DNA of 64,000 nt from Lachnospiraceae bacterium (GTDB lineage: Bacteria; Bacillota; Clostridia; Lachnospirales; Lachnospiraceae). Location of the stretch: positions 1 to 64,000 of the forward strand of contig SVEE01000008.1 of the NCBI GenBank assembly GCA_015057525.1, written 5' to 3'. Below are positions 31,360-40,741 of the stretch, piece after piece (the first letter of the stretch is position 1; each line of letters opens with the position of its first letter). A model generated the notes under the pieces. That model was not told where the DNA came from, searched no databases, and was given only the letters and a program-made list of their open reading frames with translations. A program made the translations under genes and the position numbers.

Positions 31360-32213
31360 CCAAAATTACCTGTAAGAATATCTGTATTCTTTGCTGGAAT
31401 AAACACATTAAAGCCAAACATGTTGGCAAGATATTTTTCCTTATTTGTGAACACTCCTGGCACACCTATAACATATATCTCCTGACTATCAAAATGAACT
31501 CTTCCCATCATAATATATCTATAATGATAATAGCCATGGGACAAAAAGCTATTTACCCCCAGCTTCCAGTTTGCCATTGGAAGCATCCCTATATCATGAG
31601 GCACAATTTTTACACACTCTATAATCTGACTATCTACAAAAACCGGTAGTTTGGGATACGTGGAAAGCATATATTCGCAAGGGTCCATTTCTTCGTTTTT
31701 AGATATACATTCCTCCTGGGTCACAGCAACATCCTGGCCTATTTCTTCTGTATTTTCTTCTTCATTTTTTGTTTCTTCCTGTTTTTTTTCTTCTTCTATA
31801 TTTTTTTCAGCGGAAACCTCCTGCCATATATCATCCACTGAAAATTCGTAATCTCCCCAAGATGATGCCAATATTTCACCATCATCACACACGAAAACTA
31901 TTCCGCAATATTCCTTGATATGTCTTCCATCCCCCAACGGATTGTCCCACGGAAGTTCTACACGTTTGACTATTGTATCCCTTTCCTTAGGTTGAATGCA
32001 TATGTCGGTCAAATAGTTTATTGTTTTTCCCCGGTATATAAGATATGTAATGCATCTGCATATTTTGTTCTTGTATAGCTTTATTCCTATCTGTATTCTT
32101 GCCTTAGCCCTATCCTCGCAACCTGTTCTCTGAACCTTAATAAATCCAGCATTTTCACATCTTCGGCCCTCCCTATATCTATATATATAGGACACCCATC
32201 TACCACTATTCAT
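31329..32213 (-). CDS. Hypothetical protein, possibly DUF6128 family
   Basis: 294-aa ORF, acidic central linker, conserved-looking C-terminal half. Confidence 0.55.
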   Translation of the reverse strand: MNSGRWVSYIYRYREGRRCENAGFIKVQRTGCEDRAKARIQIGIKLYKNKICRCITYLIYRGKTINYLTDICIQPKERDTIVKRVELPWDNPLGDGRHIKEYCGIVFVCDDGEILASSWGDYEFSVDDIWQEVSAEKNIEEEKKQEETKNEEENTEEIGQDVAVTQEECISKNEEMDPCEYMLSTYPKLPVFVDSQIIECVKIVPHDIGMLPMANWKLGVNSFLSHGYYHYRYIMMGRVHFDSQEIYVIGVPGVFTNKEKYLANMFGFNVFIPAKNTDILTGNFGYWISEIVRE

Positions 32214-32299
32214 AGCAACTCATCACTTCCTCATGTCAATAATTCTCTTACTAGTATATGAAGTAGGAGTTCCTTTTATGCCAAGTTTTTTTATAACTA

Positions 32300-32514
32300 G
32301 AGGAAATACATAGGTGTATAACACATTTAAGGTTGGCAACACACAAATTAACTGCAACGCGCTGACAAACTAACCAGTAACTACGACTAAAGTCTCTCAG
32401 GAATGCCTTCGAGCCTAGTCTCCGTAACTGGTGGATTTCGTCAGTCGCTAAATTCGCAGTTTAAATATTTGCACTTACATACTTTAAATATAATATATCC
32501 ATCTGTATTTCCTC
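32300..32514 (+). repeat. Palindromic structured element, copy A (core 32344-32471, invariant 23-mer 32394-32416)
   Basis: Core shared with copies B and C; imperfect outer arms gaggaaataca.../...tgtatttcctc. Confidence 0.85.
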
Positions 32515-32518
32515 ATAA

Positions 32519-32555
32519 CAAAAAAGAAGAAAGAGGTATCTCTTTCTTCTTTTTA
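32519..32555 (-). terminator. Intrinsic terminator
   Basis: aaaaaagaagaaagaggtatctctttcttctttttat. Confidence 0.75.
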
Positions 32556-33464
32556 TACTATCTCGTTATCTTCTACTATTTTTTTGTCTTTCTTAAACAT
32601 GACCACTAAGGCAGCTACTATAACTATTCCTGTTACTACTGCTGTTATTACAGTGGTAGTTGTTGTTTCAAATAAGCTTTGTGGTATTATAAGTAAGCTA
32701 GCATTTATTGCCATGTGTAATATTATTCCAGGTACTAGTGTCTTGTATCTGTATGCAAGATAGCCTAAAAGTGTACCTAGAACAAATGCATATACTCCCT
32801 GTACTATGTTGCCATGGTATAATCCAAACAAAAATCCCTGTAATATTATCCCCCATATAGGAGATATACTCTTTAAGGCATAGCCTTGAACAAGGCCTCT
32901 AAACATGAACTCTTCAGCTATAGGTGCAAGGATTATAACAGCTATAAGCATTACCGGTGATGAATATACACCTACAACATTTGCAACTAATTTATCATAC
33001 TGGGCAAATGCCTCTGTAAATATAGGACGAACCAGTGTCATAATTGCGTCAACAAAAAGCTGACTGGCATAGCCTACAATTATCAATATCAGTGGAATAA
33101 TACTTGCAAATGTTTTTTTGCAGGAGGTCTTAATTATCTCTCCCACTTTATTTTCTGCCCCCTTTGAATTGTCTCGCACATATACTTTGTAGTACCATGT
33201 ACAAAATACTAATCCATATATAAGGTATCTTGCCACAGACATGAATGCCATATTCATAGGCTGGTTGTAATCTCTTTCTAGTATTGTGGCAGCGGATATG
33301 GTTTTAGCGCTCCTCTCATCAGATAACACATTTATTATAAATAATACGATTATATCTCCAATGATTACCACATACTGGATTACAACAGATATTAATATAG
33401 GCAGAAAAACAAATATTATATCCTTAATGTTTACTTGGACATTAGAATATTTTTTAGATTCCAT
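32553..33464 (-). CDS. CPBP-family intramembrane protease
   Basis: APIAEEFMFRGLVQGYA, GLYHGN, LHMAINAS. Confidence 0.88.
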   Translation of the reverse strand: MESKKYSNVQVNIKDIIFVFLPILISVVIQYVVIIGDIIVLFIINVLSDERSAKTISAATILERDYNQPMNMAFMSVARYLIYGLVFCTWYYKVYVRDNSKGAENKVGEIIKTSCKKTFASIIPLILIIVGYASQLFVDAIMTLVRPIFTEAFAQYDKLVANVVGVYSSPVMLIAVIILAPIAEEFMFRGLVQGYALKSISPIWGIILQGFLFGLYHGNIVQGVYAFVLGTLLGYLAYRYKTLVPGIILHMAINASLLIIPQSLFETTTTTVITAVVTGIVIVAALVVMFKKDKKIVEDNEIV

Positions 33465-34035
33465 CTTTTATTTTCTTTGCTCTTTCTTTGTCTTTCTTAA
33501 TTTCTTCAGCAGTCTTCTCTTTGCCCTTCTTCTTGTTCTGAGCCTTAGCCATGATTTCATCATTAAGCTGTCTTTGATACTCTGCCTGACGAGCTCTTAA
33601 GCTCTTCTTTTTCTTCTTGCCATTAGTTTCTTCCTCTGGCTGATTATTTTTCTTATTTCTAACGCTTTTTATACTAAGTATGTAAATACCGCTAACCATA
33701 GCCTTAACCTCGCCCTTAGTAGGAACCTGGTCATAAATAGCATCGTCACAAATAAGGTTCATAATCTGTGGACCAATCTTAGCTTTAACAATCGGAAGCT
33801 TAGCCTTCTGATATCTCTTTGGTGTCTGCTCCATAACAATCTTAGGAAGGCCAGCGTCCTTCATAGGAAGTATCTTCTTATCGATAATAAGCATTGTCAT
33901 TGGCTGTGCTGCCTCTGCCATCTGCTCCTTCTGTTCCATCTGCTTCTTCTGAAGCTTAGTACCTACGTTATAAAGAATAATCATTAATATTATTATAACT
34001 GCAATTACAATTAATAGTATACCCCACCATGGCAT
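33454..34035 (-). CDS. Hypothetical protein with N-terminal TM and basic C-terminus
   Basis: 193-aa ORF; WWGILLIVIAVIIILMIILY; Lys-rich tail. Confidence 0.6.
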   Translation of the reverse strand: MPWWGILLIVIAVIIILMIILYNVGTKLQKKQMEQKEQMAEAAQPMTMLIIDKKILPMKDAGLPKIVMEQTPKRYQKAKLPIVKAKIGPQIMNLICDDAIYDQVPTKGEVKAMVSGIYILSIKSVRNKKNNQPEEETNGKKKKKSLRARQAEYQRQLNDEIMAKAQNKKKGKEKTAEEIKKDKERAKKIKDGI

Positions 34036-34052
34036 AGTTCTAATCCTCCATT

Positions 34053-34775
34053 CTATAATCTATGTTCATCTTTCATTTCCTGAATAATCTCAGGTAACTT
34101 GGCGTATTTTTCTCTACGCTCCTTAGGTGTCATTTCTGATGGGTAGAAAGGCTGTCCAAACTCAAGAATTACCTTACCCCCTCTAAGCTTTCCTGTAGGA
34201 GATGCCTCGAGAAGCAAATCAGAACCTGTAATAGCTACAGGAACTATTGGACACTTGGACTTTTCAGCCATCTTGTATCCACCCTCCTTAAAAGGAAGCA
34301 ATTCATCTTTCTGATTTCTATGTCCCTCTGGGAATAAAATAATGGAATGACCCTGCTTCATATATTCCGCACCAAGGTTAATAGTTTGAAGTCCCTGCTT
34401 GATATCATCTCTATCAAGGAAAAGACATCCCATATCAGCCATATATAGACCTAAAAGAGGTACTTTTAGCAACTCTTTTTTAGCCATAAAGCCAGCTTCT
34501 TTACCGCAGTTGTTGTGATAGATAAGTATATCAAAATAGCTTCTGTGGTTTCCTACAAAAAGACAGGCTCCTTCTGGTATATTTTCTTTACCTATAACAG
34601 TTGTTTTTACTCCAGAAACAACAAGTTCTGATTTAAAAAATCCTGCTATGTATCTTCTAGCTTTTTTCCATGACTTTGCTTGATCTTTTTTAGCAAGCTG
34701 TTTTAAGTACAAATGATAAGGAAGGCTAAAGACCAACGCTAATGCCAATACAAGAAATACAGCAAAAGCTTTCAT
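34053..34775 (-). CDS. plsC: 1-acyl-sn-glycerol-3-phosphate acyltransferase
   Basis: VGNHRSYFDIL, LFPEGHRN. Confidence 0.9.
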   Translation of the reverse strand: MKAFAVFLVLALALVFSLPYHLYLKQLAKKDQAKSWKKARRYIAGFFKSELVVSGVKTTVIGKENIPEGACLFVGNHRSYFDILIYHNNCGKEAGFMAKKELLKVPLLGLYMADMGCLFLDRDDIKQGLQTINLGAEYMKQGHSIILFPEGHRNQKDELLPFKEGGYKMAEKSKCPIVPVAITGSDLLLEASPTGKLRGGKVILEFGQPFYPSEMTPKERREKYAKLPEIIQEMKDEHRL

Positions 34776-34792
34776 GTTAATTCCTCCTAAAT

Positions 34793-36325
34793 TTATCTTC
34801 CAAACATCTTACATGTTTCGTATAATCTAGCCTCTAAAGCAGGTGTAAGCGCCTCTGCTTTATATCTCCAAGCCCAGTTTCCTTCTCCAACACCTGGAGT
34901 ATTGAAACGAGCCCATGAATCAAGGCTAAGAACGTCCTGCATAGGAACAACGGCCATATTGGCTACCGAACCAAAGCAAGCTCTAATAAGTATCCAACAT
35001 ATATCATATCCATCTGTTGAGAAATATCTTCTAAGCTTATCCTTTGATGCCTCGTATGCATGATTATACCAGCCTAAGGTTGTATCATTATCGTGAGTAC
35101 CTGTATAGCACACGCAATTTCTCACGAAATTATGAGGAAGGAAATCATTTTCCTCTGGATTTTCAAAGGCAAACTGTAATACTTTCATTCCAGGTAATCC
35201 AAACTTGTCACGAAGCTCAACTACCGAATCATCTATTTCTCCAAGGTCTTCCGCAATAATAGGAAGGTGGTAACCAAGTGTAGCCTCAAGCTGAGTAAAG
35301 AAGTTTACTCCTGGTGCCTTAACCCACTTACCATTTATAGCAGTTTCCTCACCGTAAGGAATAGCCCAGAACTGGTCAAATCCACGAAAATGGTCTATGC
35401 GAAGGAAATCTGACAACGTAAGCTGGTGTCTGATTCTTGCAAGCCACCACTCATAGCCTGTCTCTGTATGTTTCTTCCAGTTGTAAAGTGGATTACCCCA
35501 AAGCTGACCTGTTGCAGAGAAATAATCAGGTGGTACACCTGCCACAACAGTTGGGTAGCCCTTGGAATCAAGAAGGAATAAATCCTGATTAGCCCATACA
35601 TCAACACTATCCCACGCCATAAATATAGGAATATCTCCTATTATAGAAATACCTTTATCGTTGGCATATTTCTTTAATTTAGTCCACTCATAATTAAATA
35701 AGAACTGGATGAATTTATAGTAGCCCATTTCTTTATCAAGCTTCTTCATCCACTTATTCTTCTGAGTCTTATTAGGCTTCTTTAAATCATCCTCCCACAT
35801 GTACCAAGGCATTCCCTCGTGGTAATCCTTACCTGCCATGAAGAGAGCGTAATCATCAAGCCATTTTGAATTGTTACAAAAATCATTAAACTTTGCTAAC
35901 AATTCATCATTTCCTGATATTCCATCCTCATAGTTTGTGTCAGAAAATCTTTCGTAAGCCTTCTTTAACAAAGCTGATTTAAACTCAATAAGGTCTCCAT
36001 AGCTTACCTGCTCTGGATTCCATGTTGGCATATCATAAAAATCTGAATCTACTAAAAGTCTTAATTCCTTAAGGTGGTCAAGACTTATTATAAGGGGCTG
36101 TCCTGCAAATGCAGAGAAAGGCTGGTATGGCGAATCCCCAAATCCTGTGTGTCCCAAGGGAAGTACCTGCCATGTATTAAGTCCCGATTTCTCGAGAAAA
36201 TCTACGAATTGATATGCACTCTGTCCTAACTCTCCAATTCCATATGGTCCTGGAAATGAAGTAGGGTGCAAAAGTATACCGGTATATTTCTTAGGTCGCT
36301 TTCCGGCACTCTTAGTGTCTCCCAT
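34793..36325 (-). CDS. malQ: 4-alpha-glucanotransferase
   Basis: LHPTSFPGPYGIG, GDIPIFMAWDSVDVW, IDHFRGFDQFW, AEDLGEID, GTHDNDT. Confidence 0.95.
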   Translation of the reverse strand: MGDTKSAGKRPKKYTGILLHPTSFPGPYGIGELGQSAYQFVDFLEKSGLNTWQVLPLGHTGFGDSPYQPFSAFAGQPLIISLDHLKELRLLVDSDFYDMPTWNPEQVSYGDLIEFKSALLKKAYERFSDTNYEDGISGNDELLAKFNDFCNNSKWLDDYALFMAGKDYHEGMPWYMWEDDLKKPNKTQKNKWMKKLDKEMGYYKFIQFLFNYEWTKLKKYANDKGISIIGDIPIFMAWDSVDVWANQDLFLLDSKGYPTVVAGVPPDYFSATGQLWGNPLYNWKKHTETGYEWWLARIRHQLTLSDFLRIDHFRGFDQFWAIPYGEETAINGKWVKAPGVNFFTQLEATLGYHLPIIAEDLGEIDDSVVELRDKFGLPGMKVLQFAFENPEENDFLPHNFVRNCVCYTGTHDNDTTLGWYNHAYEASKDKLRRYFSTDGYDICWILIRACFGSVANMAVVPMQDVLSLDSWARFNTPGVGEGNWAWRYKAEALTPALEARLYETCKMFGR

Positions 36326-36460
36326 ATATGTTAATCCTCCTAGTTTTTAGCACTAAATTCCATTATACATAATCTGCTTATAAAAAACAATAAAATTATA
36401 ATGCTAAAACCTCATAAAATCTAATATTTTTGAACTTTATTTAACTATAACCATCTCTAA

Positions 36461-37648
36461 TTAATTATACATTTTGTATAACTTCTCGAATAACGGAATT
36501 GCTCTCTCAACCACATCAGTGTTAACACAATATGATATTCTGAAATGTCCTGGACAATTAAAACTGTCACCAGGAACAAGAATAAGATTAAGTTCCTTTG
36601 CAGCCTTCCAGCAGAATTCATTAGCATCAGGTGTAAGACATCTTGGGAACATATAGAAGGTTCCACCTGGTTCAACAACATGATATCCAATTCTTGTTAA
36701 TTCCTTATATAAAATCTCTTTATTCTTCTGATAAATAGAGATATCACTTGTCATATCAAGAATCTTCTCTATTGCAAGCTGTATAATAGATGGTGGACAA
36801 TTATGTCCTGTAAATCTTGAAATCTGACCTGCCATAAGTACAAGAAGCTTAGCATCCTTACAAGCTGGATTTACTGCCATGTAGCCAATTCTTTCACCAG
36901 GAAGAGACACTGACTTACTAAATGAATAACAGCAAATTGAATTATCGTAGAAAGATGAAATAAATGGCGCATCTGTACCCTCAAAAACTATTTCACGATA
37001 TGGCTCATCTGAAATAAGGTAAATATCGTGACCATACTCCTCCTGCTTAGCATAAAGAATCTCAGCAAGCTTCTTAATTGTAGGAGTTGAATAAACAATA
37101 CCTGATGGGTTATTTGGCGAGTTAATAAGAATCGCCTGAACATTAGGATTAAGAGCTGCCTCAAAGGCCTCGAAATTAATCTGGAAGCTCTCTATATCCG
37201 CAGGTACAATTGTAAGCTTTGCTCCTGTTCCCTCAATATATGGCACGTACTCTGGGAAATATGGTGCAAATGTAATAACCTCATCCCCATCCTTAACCAC
37301 ACATCTTACAGCATGGGCAATAGCACTTGCTGCCGCTGAAGTCATAAATATTTCATCAGCAGTGTAATTCATGCCAAATCTTCTGTTTAAGGAATCAGCA
37401 ATCGCCTTTCTGGTAGAATCAATACCAAGAGATGGGCTGTATCCATGAAGAGCAACCGGATCCTTAGTCTGAAGCAATTCAATCATATAATCAGTAAATT
37501 CCTGTGGTACAGGAACAGATGGATTACCTATAGTAAAGTTATAAACATTTTCTGCACCAATCTCTGCAGCCTTTTTATTGGCATATGTAAAAAACTCTCT
37601 AATAACTGAGCCCTTACCTGTCATATCCTTATACATTTCATTAATCAT
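36461..37648 (-). CDS. PLP-dependent class I/II aminotransferase
   Basis: INSPNNPSGIVYS, SFSKSVSLPGERIGY. Confidence 0.92.
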   Translation of the reverse strand: MINEMYKDMTGKGSVIREFFTYANKKAAEIGAENVYNFTIGNPSVPVPQEFTDYMIELLQTKDPVALHGYSPSLGIDSTRKAIADSLNRRFGMNYTADEIFMTSAAASAIAHAVRCVVKDGDEVITFAPYFPEYVPYIEGTGAKLTIVPADIESFQINFEAFEAALNPNVQAILINSPNNPSGIVYSTPTIKKLAEILYAKQEEYGHDIYLISDEPYREIVFEGTDAPFISSFYDNSICCYSFSKSVSLPGERIGYMAVNPACKDAKLLVLMAGQISRFTGHNCPPSIIQLAIEKILDMTSDISIYQKNKEILYKELTRIGYHVVEPGGTFYMFPRCLTPDANEFCWKAAKELNLILVPGDSFNCPGHFRISYCVNTDVVERAIPLFEKLYKMYN

Positions 37649-37768
37649 ATATAAATCCTCCGAAATATTATTTAATATAGCAAAAAATCCCTTTTATTAT
37701 AGCAAATACTAATATAAAATAAAAGACAATGTTGAGTTAAATATATTCACTTTTGGGGAGGTTTTAAT

Positions 37769-38548
37769 ATGTTTGCAACAATATATTTTATAATAGGTGC
37801 CTTGAGTATAGTTGTAGGTATTATCACCCTCAGGTTTCCTGAGTGGGGATGGAAGCTTTCTTTAAAAAGATATCTTTATGTAGAAAATGGTGAGCCATCT
37901 CCTTTTTACTATGCCATGGCAAAAATAGGTGGTGTTCTCACCATAATAATTGGTGTAGTTTTAATCATTATGGGATTTGGACGAATTATCTCTGAAAAGA
38001 AAGGATTCATAATCTCTATTGATAATCAGGAAATAAGCTTACCTTGTGCTTATGAAGACTTCGAAAGTATTGGTTTTACTGCATGTGAAGCAGGCGACCT
38101 TAATGTTCAGATAAGCGACAAGGATATCACCATCAAGCTAAAAAATTCTAAGGGACAATACATTAAAGTAACCTTCAAAAATCCTGATGGAGTTGCAAGA
38201 CCTTTAACTGATTCCCAAATATATGGCGTAAGTGCTACATATCAGACAAAATCTTTTGAAACATCTTTTACGGGAGATGACCCAACGGATATGAATTCAT
38301 ATGACATAGTAGAAACTGTTACTGATGTTGACCCAGGTCCTATGATATGCTTACCTAACGGCTTTGATACATCAATGAATAAAACCTCTACTCTTTCAGC
38401 TATGGGTGATGGTGGAAACAGCTTCTTCGGAACTAGCAAAACATTCTCTGTGAAACAGCACTCCGAAATTGCATCTGTGCAAGTGAATTTCACCTCTGAT
38501 GGCACTAACATAACTTATGTTTCCATTGACCGTATAGCTTATAAATAA
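37769..38548 (+). CDS. Hypothetical membrane-anchored protein
   Basis: Two N-terminal TM segments; RBS GGGGAGG. Confidence 0.6.
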   Translation: MFATIYFIIGALSIVVGIITLRFPEWGWKLSLKRYLYVENGEPSPFYYAMAKIGGVLTIIIGVVLIIMGFGRIISEKKGFIISIDNQEISLPCAYEDFESIGFTACEAGDLNVQISDKDITIKLKNSKGQYIKVTFKNPDGVARPLTDSQIYGVSATYQTKSFETSFTGDDPTDMNSYDIVETVTDVDPGPMICLPNGFDTSMNKTSTLSAMGDGGNSFFGTSKTFSVKQHSEIASVQVNFTSDGTNITYVSIDRIAYK

Positions 38549-38553
38549 ACGGC

Positions 38554-38768
38554 GCAGTAGGCATATATTAAAGTAGGGAATATAAAGCATATATAGCAAA
38601 TATTTGAACTGCGTATTTAGCGACTGACAAAATCCACCGATTACTGAGACTTAGGCTCGAAGGCATTCCTGAGAGTCTTTAGGCGAAGTTATCGGTTAGT
38701 TCGTCAGCGCGTTGCAGTTTATTTGCGATATATGCTTTATATCCCCTACTTTAATATATGCCTACTGC
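38554..38768 (-). repeat. Palindromic structured element, copy B (core 38597-38725, 23-mer 38653-38675), inverted relative to A and C
   Basis: Arms gcagtaggcatatattaaagtaggg[a/g]atataaagcatatat nearly perfectly self-complementary; same core. Confidence 0.9.
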
Positions 38769-38783
38769 ATTTTATACACAAAA

Positions 38784-38831
38784 TAAAAAGGTGATGCCAG
38801 ATTCCGGGGAAGAAATCTGCATCACCTTTTT
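38784..38831 (+). terminator. Hairpin terminator between copies B and C
   Basis: aaaaaggtgatgccagatt...aatctgcatcaccttttt. Confidence 0.8.
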
Positions 38832-38938
38832 GAGGGGAGAGAGGATTCAAATATATGAAAAGCTCTTACAATACATACTATAAAAGGAATTTGTGTCTAA
38901 TTTATGTTTAACTTGTGAAAAAAATAAGTTTTCACTTA

Positions 38939-39128
38939 TGTGTACAGGTATTATTAATTATACAACCCGCAAACAACAGTAACGTGCTGACAAACTAACC
39001 AAAAACTACGACTAAAGACTCTCAGGAATGCCTTCGAGCCTAAGTCTCCGTAATTGGTGGATTTTGTCAGTCACTAAGTACACTGTTTAAATGTTTGCTT
39101 ATTGTATAATTAATAATACCTGTACACA
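38939..39128 (+). repeat. Palindromic structured element, copy C (core 38970-39097, 23-mer 39019-39041)
   Basis: Perfect 27-bp outer arms tgtgtacaggtattattaattatacaa / ttgtataattaataatacctgtacaca; same core. Confidence 0.9.
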
Positions 39129-39145
39129 AAAATGAAGAGCTAAAA

Positions 39146-39180
39146 TAAAAAAGCTGTGGATATACTCCACAGCTTTTTAT
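39146..39180 (-). terminator. Intrinsic terminator
   Basis: aaaaaagctgtggatatactccacagcttttta. Confidence 0.8.
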
Positions 39181-39187
39181 GTATGTC

Positions 39188-39781
39188 TTAGTCTAACTGT
39201 AAGTTGCGCATAGATCTGTCTAACTGCTGTAATGTCTTCTGTACAGAATCATTAATTACACCAGACTCGTGAGCCATCTTACCAAACTCGTGAGCAACTA
39301 CTGTAAATCCACGTCCTGCTTCACCAGCTCTTGCTGCCTCAATAGAAGCGTTGAGCGCTAAGATGTTCTGCTTATTCTCAATCTTCTTAAGTCCCTGTGA
39401 TTTACCCATAAGCTCTTTAACTAAGGATGCCGCTCCACCGATTTCCTCGTTAAAGTTCTCCTTCATCTCTTCTAACTCTTTCTTTCTGTATGCTGCCTCA
39501 AGAAGGTTCTGAATAGATGAAACAAGTAACTGAGCTGCTGCCTCAACAACATCCTCATCTGCATCCTCATCTAAAGGTCCACCTACAACTGCTGCAACTA
39601 CAACTTCGTCTACTTCGATTTCTTCACTAAATGCTTCTATATTATCACGTGAAAACCCAAGCTTATTGGAAAGAAAATCTCCACCGTCATCTAATACTAC
39701 AGCTATCATATTAGTAGCTGCTGCCCACTTAGCCATCAAATCATCAAGTAAGTCAATATCTAAATAATCTCTTATCTCCAT
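39188..39781 (-). CDS. Compact soluble MCP-like protein with PocR-like sensory N-terminus
   Basis: Start [34 protein letters not shown] after [34 protein letters not shown]. Confidence 0.75.
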   Translation of the reverse strand: MEIRDYLDIDLLDDLMAKWAAATNMIAVVLDDGGDFLSNKLGFSRDNIEAFSEEIEVDEVVVAAVVGGPLDEDADEDVVEAAAQLLVSSIQNLLEAAYRKKELEEMKENFNEEIGGAASLVKELMGKSQGLKKIENKQNILALNASIEAARAGEAGRGFTVVAHEFGKMAHESGVINDSVQKTLQQLDRSMRNLQLD

Positions 39782-39956
39782 GATGACACCTCCCGCATAA
39801 AAATAGTCCTGTTCATATTTTATAAAATTTTTGAACAAATAGCAACTAAAATTATGTGAAATATAGAAAAATATTTACAAAAATGAAAAATAATTTTATT
39901 ATTAACTAGGCTAAAATATTTTTGGGGAAAATATTCAGCATTTGAAAGGACTAATT

Positions 39957-40733
39957 ATGGTTAAAATATTTGAAACACACGCACATTTTGATGACGATGC
40001 ATTTGATGATGATAGAGTAGAATTGCTTAATTCTTTCAAGGATAACGGAATTTATGCCACTGTCAATATCGGTGCCAACCTTGCCTCCTCTAAAATAGGA
40101 GACCAATACACTAAGGAATATGATTTTATGTACGCAACTGTGGGTGTTCATCCTTCTGATATAAGAGAGATGGAAGACTGCGATGGTATTGAAATTCTTA
40201 GAGATTTGGCAATTAATAATAAGAAGATTGTTGCCATAGGTGAAATTGGACTTGATTATCACTATGAGGATACAGATAAAGTACTTCAACACAAATGGTT
40301 TGTTAAACAGCTTCAGCTGGCAAAAGATTTAAAGCTACCTGTAGTTATTCATAGCAGGGATGCCGCAAAGGATACTATAGACATAATGCAGGCAGAAAAA
40401 GCCGAAGAACTTGGCGGAGTTATTCATTGTTACTCCTACACTAAGGAAAGTGCCAGAACCTTCCTTGACATGGATTACTTCTTTGGAATAGGCGGAGTAA
40501 TAACATTTAGCAACGCAAAAAAGCTTAAGGAAGCCGTAGAATACATACCACTTGATAAGATTGTGTTGGAAACTGACAGCCCATATTTAGCTCCTGTACC
40601 ATACAGAGGCAAAAGAAATTCGTCTCTATACATTCCTTATATCGCAGAGGCTATAGCACAAATTAAGGGAGTAGATGTAGACACTGTATACGAAGCAACT
40701 TGGAACAACGCCAAGACACTTTACAGACTTTAG
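39957..40733 (+). CDS. TatD family hydrolase
   Basis: ETHAHFDDDAFD, AIGEIGLDYHY, VIHSRDA, LETDSPYLAP. Confidence 0.92.
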   Translation: MVKIFETHAHFDDDAFDDDRVELLNSFKDNGIYATVNIGANLASSKIGDQYTKEYDFMYATVGVHPSDIREMEDCDGIEILRDLAINNKKIVAIGEIGLDYHYEDTDKVLQHKWFVKQLQLAKDLKLPVVIHSRDAAKDTIDIMQAEKAEELGGVIHCYSYTKESARTFLDMDYFFGIGGVITFSNAKKLKEAVEYIPLDKIVLETDSPYLAPVPYRGKRNSSLYIPYIAEAIAQIKGVDVDTVYEATWNNAKTLYRL

Positions 40734-40741
40734 GAGGATTC

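Noticed and set aside
38554-39128. Retron, group II intron or IS interpretation of the palindromic elements
   Set aside because: No reverse transcriptase or transposase ORF nearby, no recognised intron domain V or target-site duplication; left as unknown.
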